64,000 bases of DNA from Gammaproteobacteria bacterium (GTDB lineage Bacteria; Pseudomonadota; Gammaproteobacteria; Steroidobacterales; Woeseiaceae): NCBI GenBank assembly GCA_030429005.1, contig JAUIDP010000003.1:1-64000 (forward strand), in the 5' to 3' direction. Numbering within the stretch: the first letter of the stretch is position 1; the number at the start of each line of letters is the position of its first letter. Shown here one piece after another: positions 33,780-41,459 of this stretch. The notes beneath the pieces were generated by a model. It was not told where the DNA came from. It made no database searches and was given only the letters and a program-made list of their open reading frames with translations. Made by a program: the position numbers and the translations under genes.

Positions 33780-34965
33780 GGTTTTCAACCCACGGTTAAC
33801 AGTGACGATTTTCAATAACAATAACAGAATCACATTTGGAAGTTTCCTCGCCTATTTTGTCATGTCGGCTGTCATTTCGCCGCTTGGCGTCGTGACGGCT
33901 CCTATCGCCGAACACTTCGATATCAGTGTGACGACGGCGAACGCGGCCTTCACCTGGCTGACCAGCGGCATCTTTGTCGGCACTGTTATCGCCGTGTTCG
34001 TATTCGACTTCCTGGCATTGAAGAAGGTCATCGCCGGCGGGGCAGTATTGATCTGCCTGTGCATTGCGGCAATTTACGGGTTCGACAGTTTCCGGGTCTT
34101 CAAAATATCCCTGGGCGTTGTCGGCGTCAGTTGTGGCATCGAGCTGTCTGCAGCAGCAGTGGTAATTGCCAAGCTCTACGATACAAGGCTGCGCGCTTCG
34201 ATGCTGCTGTTGACCGATTCGTTCTATAGCATCGCCGGTGTCGTCAGTACCCTGCTTGCAGGCATTTTTCTCGCGCGGCAATGGCATTGGGCCAGCGCCT
34301 ACCTGCTGGCGTTCGTCGTGACCTTCGCGATCGCGGCGATCGCCCTGGCGGGTCGCTACCCGGTGACCCGGCCGGCGGCCGCAGGGGAACAAGCCGGCAG
34401 CGAGTGGTCGCGCTGGCCGGCGAGCGTGCACACGGTCGGGCTCGCAATGCTCGCCTACCTCGTCGGCTTCGTCACGATCTATTCCTGGGTGCCGAACTAT
34501 GCACAGGACTACCTGGCGCTGGATGCCGAGACTGCGAGCGAGGTCGTCAGCCGCCTGTTCCTTGGCATGTTCATCGGCCAGTTGCTGATGTTTTTCCTGG
34601 TCCTGCGCTTCTCGTTGCGTTCGCTGGTGTTCCTGTACGCGTCGCTGGCCACGTTGCTGACGATTTCACTGTGGAGTGTCGGGGCGGGCGCCGAACTCCA
34701 GGTCGCGATGCTGGCTCTCGGGCTGGTCACCGGCGGCCTGCTGAAGACCGTGTTAACGTATGGCACGACGGCGGCGCCGGATCCCAGCCCCAAGATGGTC
34801 AGCTACCTGATCTTTTATGCGGGGCTGGGGACCGCGATTGCGCCGTTTGTCAGCTCCCGCGTGGTCGAACAGTATTCGATGCACGGTGTCTTGCAGTTTG
34901 CGACGCTGTGCTACGTGGCCATGCTGTTGCTGATCGTACTTTCATCCAGACTGCGAGCATCCTGA
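33778..34965 (+). CDS. MFS transporter, TsgA-like
   Basis: The 395-residue protein has about 12 helices and the TsgA-like start NNNNRITFGSFLAYFVMSAV followed by PIAEHFDIS and a TWLTSGIFVGT helix. The ATG at 33778 overlaps the divergent phosphoesterase start by two bases, so both 5' regions must lie inside the opposite gene or one start is wrong; GTG 33802 is an alternative. Substrate is unknown. A P450 gene follows 6 bp downstream on the same strand. Confidence 0.82.
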   Translation: MVFNPRLTVTIFNNNNRITFGSFLAYFVMSAVISPLGVVTAPIAEHFDISVTTANAAFTWLTSGIFVGTVIAVFVFDFLALKKVIAGGAVLICLCIAAIYGFDSFRVFKISLGVVGVSCGIELSAAAVVIAKLYDTRLRASMLLLTDSFYSIAGVVSTLLAGIFLARQWHWASAYLLAFVVTFAIAAIALAGRYPVTRPAAAGEQAGSEWSRWPASVHTVGLAMLAYLVGFVTIYSWVPNYAQDYLALDAETASEVVSRLFLGMFIGQLLMFFLVLRFSLRSLVFLYASLATLLTISLWSVGAGAELQVAMLALGLVTGGLLKTVLTYGTTAAPDPSPKMVSYLIFYAGLGTAIAPFVSSRVVEQYSMHGVLQFATLCYVAMLLLIVLSSRLRAS

Positions 34966-34971
34966 GCCACT

Positions 34972-36165
34972 ATGTCGAACCGACCCATTATTGACTTCGA
35001 CCACAACTCGCCGGCTTTCGCCGCCGATCCGTGGAGCGTCTATGCATACCTGCGCGAGCAATACCCGGTCGCCTACACCGAGGCCCATGGCGGTTTCTGG
35101 GTGATATCGAGTTACGCGGATGTCGTGCGGGTGGCCAGGGACGACCAGACCTTCTCATCGGTACCAACGACCGTCATCCCGGATTCAGGTGTGTACAACC
35201 TGATCCCGCTGCAATCCGACCCACCGGATGTACAGCGCTACCGCATGGCCCTGCTGCCGTATTTCTCCGCGGCTGCACTGCAGGGCTACGAACCGCAGGT
35301 GCGGCAGTTCACGCGAGAATGCATCAATGAATTCATCGAACGGGGCAGCGCCGAGCTGGTCACCGAACTGGCCAACCCGGTGCCGTCGATGACAGCACTG
35401 AAATTCATTGGTTTCGACCCGCAGGACTGGCACGACTTTGCCGGACCATTGCACCAGCTGTCCTTTTCGCCCGATGGCAGCGAAGGCCGCCAGAGGGCGC
35501 TCGAGGACATCGCCGCGATGGACGGGCGCATCACGGCAACGATCGAGGAACGCCGGCGGCAGCCGCGGGACGATGCGATCAGCGACCTGATCGCCTATGA
35601 AAAGGATGGTGTGCGCTTCACAGCCGACGAAGTGCACGGCCTGGTCAAAATGCTGATCTTCGGCGGGCTGGATACGACGATGGCGGCGGCGAGCAATGCG
35701 CTGCTGTTTCTCAGTGAACATCCGGAGCGCCGGCAGGAACTGATCGAGCGGCCGGGCCGCATCGCGGGCGCTGTCGACGAGTTTCTGCGCTTCGAGGCGC
35801 CGGTACACGCTTTCGCACGCATTGTGACCACCGACACCGAAATCGGCGGGCACCGGATTCGCGCCGGAGAGCGCGTCTACATGCTCTGGGCATCGGCCAA
35901 CCGGGACCCGCAACAGTTCGAACACCCGGACGAGGTGGACTTCGAACGCAGGCCAAACCGCCACCTGACGTTCGGCACCGGGGCGCATCGTTGCCTGGGC
36001 GCGCAGCTGGCGCGACTGGAATTGCGCGTCATGCTCGAGGAAATCCTGCGCCGGCTGCCGGATTTTCGCATCGACCTCGAGAATGTGCGGCAACCCGGCA
36101 GTGTCACGATCATATGGGGCAGGATGGCGTTGCCGGCGACGTTCACGCCGGGCAAGAAGGAGTAG
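34972..36165 (+). CDS. Cytochrome P450
   Basis: The 397-residue soluble bacterial P450 contains the heme-thiolate loop FGTGAHRCLGAQLARLEL (Cys about residue 342), the K-helix ExxR in DEFLRFEAP, and the I-helix oxygen-activation segment FGGLDTTMAAASNAL. Such enzymes need a ferredoxin and reductase; the only ferredoxin in the window is 18 kb away. N-terminal IIDFDHNSPAFAADPWSVYA is typical of CYP families that oxidise small terpenoids or steroids, but the substrate is open. It lies between an MFS gene and a HAD phosphatase gene on the same strand, and may be co-transcribed with them. Confidence 0.93.
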   Translation: MSNRPIIDFDHNSPAFAADPWSVYAYLREQYPVAYTEAHGGFWVISSYADVVRVARDDQTFSSVPTTVIPDSGVYNLIPLQSDPPDVQRYRMALLPYFSAAALQGYEPQVRQFTRECINEFIERGSAELVTELANPVPSMTALKFIGFDPQDWHDFAGPLHQLSFSPDGSEGRQRALEDIAAMDGRITATIEERRRQPRDDAISDLIAYEKDGVRFTADEVHGLVKMLIFGGLDTTMAAASNALLFLSEHPERRQELIERPGRIAGAVDEFLRFEAPVHAFARIVTTDTEIGGHRIRAGERVYMLWASANRDPQQFEHPDEVDFERRPNRHLTFGTGAHRCLGAQLARLELRVMLEEILRRLPDFRIDLENVRQPGSVTIIWGRMALPATFTPGKKE

Positions 36166-36171
36166 CGGCCG

Positions 36172-36855
36172 GTGTACGCAACGTTGTTGCTGGACCTGGA
36201 TCACACGATCTTCGACACGGACGCATCGGAAAAAGCCGCATTCGAGCAGACGATGCTGACAGCCGGTGTGCCGGAGGCGGCCGCGCTGTTTCCGGCTTAC
36301 CAGCGCATCAATCTCGCGTTGTGGGCTGCCGTGGAGCGGGGCGAATTGCTGCCGGGCGCCATTCGGAACCAGCGCTTCGAACGATTCGTCGTCGAATGCG
36401 AGCTGGATGCAGACCCGGAGCGGATGGCGGACGATTATGTCGCCGGGCTGGGCGCCTTCGGGGACCTGTACGACGGTGCGCGGCCGGTGCTCGAGCAACT
36501 CTCCGCGCGTGCGTCGCTGGCACTGGTCACCAACGGGCTCGGCGAGGTACAGAGGTCTCGTATCGCGCGGCTGGGTCTCGACGGCTTTTTCGATGCAGTC
36601 GCGATTTCCGCAGAGCTTGGCACGGCCAAGCCGGATCGCGGCATATTCGATTTCGTTTTCGAGTCGCTGGGCTCGCCGCCTCTCGACACCGCTGTCATGG
36701 TCGGCGACAACCTGTCTGCCGATATCGCCGGCGGCGCCAACTACGGTATCGCGACCTGCTGGTATAACCCGAACGGTCGCACGGCAGAGCCGGCGCATGT
36801 GATCGACCACGAGATCGACGATTTGCAGTCGTTATTGGCGCTCGTCGTCGACTGA
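36172..36855 (+). CDS. HAD-family hydrolase, YjjG-like nucleotidase
   Basis: The 227-residue cytoplasmic enzyme has all four HAD motifs: LLLDLDHTIFDTD (motif I nucleophile Asp), a middle ALVTNGLGEVQRSRI (motif II Thr), GTAKPDRGIFDFV (motif III Lys) and VMVGDNLSADIAGGANYG (motif IV). The DLDHTIFDTD opening is that of the YjjG subgroup, which removes phosphate from pyrimidine 5'-monophosphates and non-canonical nucleotides. The start is a GTG at 36172, 6 bp after the P450 stop. It overlaps the convergent dioxygenase gene by 24 bp. Confidence 0.85.
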   Translation: MYATLLLDLDHTIFDTDASEKAAFEQTMLTAGVPEAAALFPAYQRINLALWAAVERGELLPGAIRNQRFERFVVECELDADPERMADDYVAGLGAFGDLYDGARPVLEQLSARASLALVTNGLGEVQRSRIARLGLDGFFDAVAISAELGTAKPDRGIFDFVFESLGSPPLDTAVMVGDNLSADIAGGANYGIATCWYNPNGRTAEPAHVIDHEIDDLQSLLALVVD

Positions 36856-37719
36856 GAAGCCGAAACCGGTATTCGGACCGAGTTCCGCTGGCGGCTCGGG
36901 CAGTTTGCCGCCGGGCAGTGGCCAGGCGAGCGGGTGGCCGGGCCCGGTAACCACATCGCCGGTGCGAATGTTGTCGCGATCCAGCGCGAAGTAGGCATCG
37001 TCACGTGAGCGATGCAGGCCGTCGGCCATGTAAGCGGCGGTAAAGACGCGCCGGGTCGTAGCCGTCGCGTTCGGGTCCGCCGCGTGGATCGTGCAGGCGT
37101 GGTGAAAGACAGCCGACCCTCGCCGCGCCGGCACCGGCACCAGCGGCAGCGCCGCGATTTGCGGTTCGGCCAGCAGGTCGAATGCTTCGCCACCCCGCAG
37201 CTGGCCAATATCGACAAACTCGGTATAGCCGATGCGGTGCGAACCCTGCACATAGCTCATCATGCCGCCGCCGGGTTGCACGTCCTGGAACGGGATCCAG
37301 ACCGAGACCAGGTCGGTTTCGGCAACCGGCCAGAACGGGTAGTCCAGGTGCGCGTCCGTCTTGCGACCGCCCGGCTCCTTGTACAGGGCCTGGTCGTGCC
37401 ACAGCCGCACGCGATCGACCTGCAGCAAAGCGGCTGCCGCGGCGCAGAGTTTCGGGTGAAAAGTGAACGGCCTGACGTCCGGCCGGTCTTCCCAGAGGCG
37501 CATGCACTGTACGAAGGTTTGTTCGTAGAGATTCTTGTCGCCCAGCGCGCGGTGGTCATCGCTGGTCCGGTAGGCAACGGCTGCATCGACAGCCTTGCTG
37601 TAGAGATCGATCTCGTCGCTGCTGAAGAAGTCCTCCACCAGCAGGAAGCCGTCCGTGTTGAATTGCTCGACCTGTCGCCGGGAAAGCCCGGCTCGGGTCA
37701 TGGCCTGTTCGTTACTCAT
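36832..37719 (-). CDS. Phytanoyl-CoA dioxygenase-family protein
   Basis: The 295-residue protein has the PhyH-type double-stranded beta helix: GLSRRQVEQFNTDGFLLVED at the start, the iron motif in TDAHLDYPFWPV (HxD), a distal His in VFHHACTIHAADPN and a 2-oxoglutarate Arg in TTRRVFTAAYM. These Fe(II)/2-oxoglutarate enzymes hydroxylate lipids or small metabolites. ATG 37719 is chosen because AAGGA lies about ten bases upstream and the family starts here. It overlaps the upstream exported DnaQ-like gene by 8 bp, so the two are coupled. Substrate unknown. Confidence 0.87.
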   Translation of the reverse strand: MSNEQAMTRAGLSRRQVEQFNTDGFLLVEDFFSSDEIDLYSKAVDAAVAYRTSDDHRALGDKNLYEQTFVQCMRLWEDRPDVRPFTFHPKLCAAAAALLQVDRVRLWHDQALYKEPGGRKTDAHLDYPFWPVAETDLVSVWIPFQDVQPGGGMMSYVQGSHRIGYTEFVDIGQLRGGEAFDLLAEPQIAALPLVPVPARRGSAVFHHACTIHAADPNATATTRRVFTAAYMADGLHRSRDDAYFALDRDNIRTGDVVTGPGHPLAWPLPGGKLPEPPAELGPNTGFGFSVDDERQ

Positions 37720-38380
37720 ACGTTTGCTGTCCTTTGCGATAATCCAGCAGTGCCCGGTAGATTCTCGCATTCAGTCGCGCGCCGGTGATGCCGGTGTGCA
37801 GCTCGGCCGTGTGCGGCTCATCTTCGACATCGAGGGCTTGTGCCAGGTTCGTGCCGGTCAGGCCTCGCAAACCAAGGCTCCAGGCCATCGACGGCAGGTC
37901 CAGCACGAAGTAATGGTACAACTCGCGCCAGCTGCGCTCTTCTGACCTGAACAGGTGATCCAGGAACGCAGTATCGAACGGTGAATTGAATGCGACCATC
38001 AACACATTGTGTTCGCCGGCGATTTGCTCGTGAAAGCTCACGATCTGCGCAATCGCTTCGGCCGGCCGCAGTGCCTGCATTTCCTGCCAGCGGTCTTCGT
38101 CAAACGCATTGACCGCGCGTGCGCCTTCCGAGGTGCGCTCGGGGTGCTCGGGCTGGATACGCAGAAACAGTGCGCCGAGTTCGCTGCCGTCGAGGTCGGT
38201 CATGACGATGCCGATATCGATCATTTCGTGGTACCCCGGCACGAGCCCGGTGGTTTCTACATCGACGAATGCGAGCAGCCAGTCGTCGGGGTCGTCCTGC
38301 GGCCAGGCGAAATCGTCAGCCAGGACGGCGGCCGGCAACTGCAACAGCAATACGGCAATGAAGGTCAGGCAGGGGCGCAT
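37712..38380 (-). CDS. Exported DnaQ/RNase T-like exonuclease-fold protein
   Basis: The 222-residue protein has a Sec signal (MRPCLTFIAVLLLQLPAAVL, cleavage near Ala21) followed by a DEDDh exonuclease fold. Motif I is VDVETTG with Asp40 and Glu42, motif II is FNSPFD with Asp136, and motif III His195 is in LHTGITGA. In that last motif the family's final Asp (H-x4-D) is Gly200, so one metal ligand is missing. Normal family members are cytoplasmic proofreading or RNA-trimming enzymes; a secreted version is unusual. It may be a poorly active nuclease or a nucleic-acid-binding protein. It lies 15 bp after the adenosine deaminase-like gene. Confidence 0.8.
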   Translation of the reverse strand: MRPCLTFIAVLLLQLPAAVLADDFAWPQDDPDDWLLAFVDVETTGLVPGYHEMIDIGIVMTDLDGSELGALFLRIQPEHPERTSEGARAVNAFDEDRWQEMQALRPAEAIAQIVSFHEQIAGEHNVLMVAFNSPFDTAFLDHLFRSEERSWRELYHYFVLDLPSMAWSLGLRGLTGTNLAQALDVEDEPHTAELHTGITGARLNARIYRALLDYRKGQQTYE

Positions 38381-38395
38381 GGCGTTTCCTCGAGA

Positions 38396-39811
38396 TCAGG
38401 GTTCAGTGCGCGGACAGATGTCGTAGCGGTTGCAGATGAACTGGCGCGTAGCCGGCATTTCGCCGAGCCGGCTGGTGCCATACTTTGCGACGCCGGCCTC
38501 GAACTTCTGCAGTCGTTCCCGGAAGTCCCGCAGCAGGCGCTCCTTCTCATCAGCCTGCACAAACGCGTATTGCAGCGAGTTCTCACTCAGCGTCGTGACT
38601 TCTTCCCAGGACAGGTTGAATTCCCTGACGGCGACAAAAAATTCATCGGTCATCGTTGAGTCCCACATGCCTCGATCGTCGGTAGCCAGCGCAACCGGGA
38701 TGCCCGTCCGGAGGTACTCTGGAAACGGGTGCTGGGCATAGTCGGCGACATAGTTCAGCAACAGGTTGCTGATCAGGGCAACCTCGACCAGGTAGGGGCC
38801 GTGCCGCATCAGGCGCATCGTGTCGTCGTCGGTAATCAGGTTGTTGCCGTGGCCGATGCGGTCAGCACCGAGCAGCAGCGTGTCACGCACATGCGAATTG
38901 GGCTCGTCGACTTCACCGGCGTGAATGGAGAGCCGGACGCCGCTGTACTGGCGGCGCAGCTCCCGGTAGGTATCCAGGAAGCGCAGCGGGTAGCCCTTGT
39001 CGTTGTCCTCGCGGCCGACCATGTTGACGGCGACAAACAGGTCGCTGTTGTCGTGTACGAACCTGTAGATCGTGCGCAGGATTTCCTCGGCATCCGGCCG
39101 GAAGCGCAGCACCGAGATCTGGAAACGCACCGTGACGCCGGTGTCGCGCGCGTCATCCGCGGCGAGCCGGTCCCGCAGAATGCTGACGACGTCCGCCGGC
39201 GGGATCGGCGTGCCATCGGGCTGGCGCATGCCGTGAACGGATACCTGGGTTTCGAGATAGCTAAGGCCCTCGTCAGCGAATGCCCGCATGTTCAGGTACA
39301 ACATCTCCGCCTGGAACCAGGGGTTCCAGCCGAGCGCATGCATGCGTGCCCAGTGCGTGCCGAAGAACTCGTTCCTGCCTTCGTAGGGCTGGTCAAGACG
39401 CACACTGTTCATCCAGCCCGCTTTTTCCCTGTCGGTGAGGTCCTGCAGCAGTTTGTACTCGCCCTTTTCGCAGTCACTGAGCTGGTCGAATTCGGTCGGC
39501 GAAATGGTGCGGAACATCAGGTAGTAAGGCGCTGCGCCGAACTCATTGCTGCCGTAGGCGACACAGTTATTGATTCGCACCTTGGTGTAGTACTCGTAGC
39601 CGCGCTCGCGCTCGGCCAGCGCAACGTCGTACATCCATTCCGGGAAATTCGACCCGGACAGGTGATTGTGCAGGTCGCCGCCTTTCGGCATGTAATACAG
39701 TACGCGATACAATTCCAGGTCGTCACCGGACTCCCTGAGTGCATCGAACCAGTCGGCGGCGGCAGGTTGCGCGGCAAGCAGCGCCAGGCAGCAGAACAGG
39801 ACCTTTTTCAT
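38396..39811 (-). CDS. Secreted adenosine deaminase-like protein (ADGF/CECR1-like)
   Basis: The 471-residue protein has a Sec signal (residues 1-19) and adenosine-deaminase-family zinc motifs: MPKGGDLHNHLSG (His48, His50), SIHAGEVDEPN (metal His and catalytic Glu), DRIGHGNNL (His) and ALATDDRGMW (Asp pair). The pattern and secreted location match the ADGF-type branch, which turns extracellular adenosine into inosine. It overlaps the downstream end of the sulfatase gene by 4 bp and precedes the exported exonuclease-like gene, so these are one operon. Substrate adenosine or deoxyadenosine is inferred from the family. Confidence 0.9.
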   Translation of the reverse strand: MKKVLFCCLALLAAQPAAADWFDALRESGDDLELYRVLYYMPKGGDLHNHLSGSNFPEWMYDVALAERERGYEYYTKVRINNCVAYGSNEFGAAPYYLMFRTISPTEFDQLSDCEKGEYKLLQDLTDREKAGWMNSVRLDQPYEGRNEFFGTHWARMHALGWNPWFQAEMLYLNMRAFADEGLSYLETQVSVHGMRQPDGTPIPPADVVSILRDRLAADDARDTGVTVRFQISVLRFRPDAEEILRTIYRFVHDNSDLFVAVNMVGREDNDKGYPLRFLDTYRELRRQYSGVRLSIHAGEVDEPNSHVRDTLLLGADRIGHGNNLITDDDTMRLMRHGPYLVEVALISNLLLNYVADYAQHPFPEYLRTGIPVALATDDRGMWDSTMTDEFFVAVREFNLSWEEVTTLSENSLQYAFVQADEKERLLRDFRERLQKFEAGVAKYGTSRLGEMPATRQFICNRYDICPRTEP

Positions 39812-41214
39812 TTGACGTAGCCCTGGTCCGTGTCCGGACGCAGCCTGTCGGTCCTGATCGAGTCGTAGTGGCTGGCAAACGCCTGCATCAGTGTCGCGAC
39901 CTGGTCCGGTTCAGTGTCGATCAGGTTGAACAGTTCGAGCGGATCTTCGCCCAGGTTGTACAGTTCGGCCGGCTGCTGCGCTTTGTCGAGCAGCAGTTTC
40001 CAGTCGCCGGCGCGTACGGCATATTCCAGCTCCGAGGCGGCGTTGAGTGCCCAGAACAGGCTCCGCTCCGGCAGTTTCTTGCCGGCGAATACCGGCGCTA
40101 TGTCGATGCCGTCGATAGGGCGGTCGTCCGGCACTTCGCCGCCGCCGAGGTGAGCGAGCGTTACGAACCAGTCCATGCCGGTCACCGGTTCATCACTGAC
40201 GGTGCCGGCCTCGACCAGGGCGGGGTAGCGGATGACGGCCGGCACGCGGATGCCGCCTTCGTAGAGGAAATGCTTGCGCCCGCGGAAACCGCCGGCGTCG
40301 CCATAGGCATTGACTTCCCACCAGTTGATCCAGTTGGCGGTGACCGGCCCGTTGTCACTGGAGAACACGACGACGGTGTCGTCCAGCAGGTCCTGCTCGC
40401 GCAACCAGTCGAAAACGCGGCCGAGTTGCGCATCCATGTAGGTGATGTTGGCGTAGTACTCGCCCGGCCCACGCGGAATCAGCATGGCTTTCGGCGGCTG
40501 CTTCTGGCCATTGGGAATCGGTACGACCTCGCCCTGTGTAAACTCGGCATACATCGCGTTGTATTCCGGCGGATTGGCGAACGACGTGTGTGGCTCGGCC
40601 ATGCTGAGGTAGACGAAGAACGGCTTGTCGGTATCGCGACCGGCAAGCCAGGCGATCGTCTCGTCGGCATACAGGTCAGCCGTATAGCCAGACTGGGGCG
40701 GCAGCGCCGTTCTGCCGCGAAATATATTGGTCGGGTTGTGGTTATGCGGCAGCTGGAACGCATTGTGGCCGTAGTAATAGTCGAAGCCCTGGTCCGTTGG
40801 CTGCGGCTCCGTCGTGCTGGCCAGGTCCGAATTCAGGTGCCACTTGCCGATATGCGCCGTCGCATAGCCGGCATCCCGAAGTACTTCAGCGAGAGTGACT
40901 TCATCGTCACGCAGGAAAATCCCGCTGTCTTCCGGGATCCAACTCTTGATGCCGGTGCGATACGGCGTGCGTCCGGTCAGCAGGCCGGCGCGTGACGGTG
41001 AGCAAAGGGCCGACGGTGAATAGTTGCTGGTAAAACGCAGTCCCTCGCGCGTCAGCGAATCGATGTTGGGTGTTTGCAGGACCGGGTGGCCGTAACTGCC
41101 GAGGTCGCCAAAGCCGAGGTCGTCAACATAGACCAGCAGGATGTTCGGTTGTGCCAGCGCCTGCAGGCTGCCGGTCAGAAACAAAACGGAAACAAAAAAT
41201 TTCGCCACTTTCAA
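39808..41214 (-). CDS. Secreted sulfatase (arylsulfatase A-type)
   Basis: The 468-residue protein has a Sec signal (residues 1-21) and the complete type I sulfatase site: metal Asp pair in VYVDDLGFGDLGSYG (Asp31, Asp32), the formylglycine motif CSPSRAGLLTGR (Cys71 to Arg75) and VFSSDNGPVTANW late in the domain. Cys71 needs oxidation to formylglycine by a separate maturase. It is divergent from an Oar-like TonB receptor, and a second sulfatase lies on that receptor's other side. Substrate is unknown. Overlap with the adenosine deaminase-like gene downstream shows they share an mRNA. Confidence 0.92.
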   Translation of the reverse strand: MKVAKFFVSVLFLTGSLQALAQPNILLVYVDDLGFGDLGSYGHPVLQTPNIDSLTREGLRFTSNYSPSALCSPSRAGLLTGRTPYRTGIKSWIPEDSGIFLRDDEVTLAEVLRDAGYATAHIGKWHLNSDLASTTEPQPTDQGFDYYYGHNAFQLPHNHNPTNIFRGRTALPPQSGYTADLYADETIAWLAGRDTDKPFFVYLSMAEPHTSFANPPEYNAMYAEFTQGEVVPIPNGQKQPPKAMLIPRGPGEYYANITYMDAQLGRVFDWLREQDLLDDTVVVFSSDNGPVTANWINWWEVNAYGDAGGFRGRKHFLYEGGIRVPAVIRYPALVEAGTVSDEPVTGMDWFVTLAHLGGGEVPDDRPIDGIDIAPVFAGKKLPERSLFWALNAASELEYAVRAGDWKLLLDKAQQPAELYNLGEDPLELFNLIDTEPDQVATLMQAFASHYDSIRTDRLRPDTDQGYVK

Positions 41215-41269
41215 TGGTTTAACTCCCTTCGATCGGGGGTGGACTGGGGCTGCATCGGCCTGTCTGTCA

Positions 41270-41303
41270 AAGCGCTTGTCGGCGCCGGATTTAATAGTAT
41301 AGT
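41270..41303 (+). promoter_or_regulatory. Promoter with LacI-like operator core upstream of the TonB receptor
   Basis: TTGTCG (41276-41281) and TATAGT (41298-41303) are 16 bp apart and could be -35 and -10. The palindrome AAGCGCTT (41270-41277), within CAAAGCGCTTG, overlaps the -35 and has the central CG of LacI-family operators. The 245-bp gap 41215-41459 also contains several AGTCA repeats. No LacI gene is in the window. Assignment is by eye. Confidence 0.4.
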
Positions 41304-41459
41304 CAGGCAGTCAGTATATTCTGTCCAGTCATAGTCAATATTCGCGACCTGCATTTGAAGAATAGGCAGGATTTGACTAGATTCGGGATAAAAGAAAAAA
41401 GGCGAATTAAGGGATCGTCTTTCGTTGTTGAAACCATCGATCTGCTCAGGGGAGCCTTA

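Noticed and set aside
35185-36810. Long minus-strand open frame across the P450 and HAD genes
   Set aside because: It is antisense to two genes with complete catalytic motifs and shows no domain of its own.
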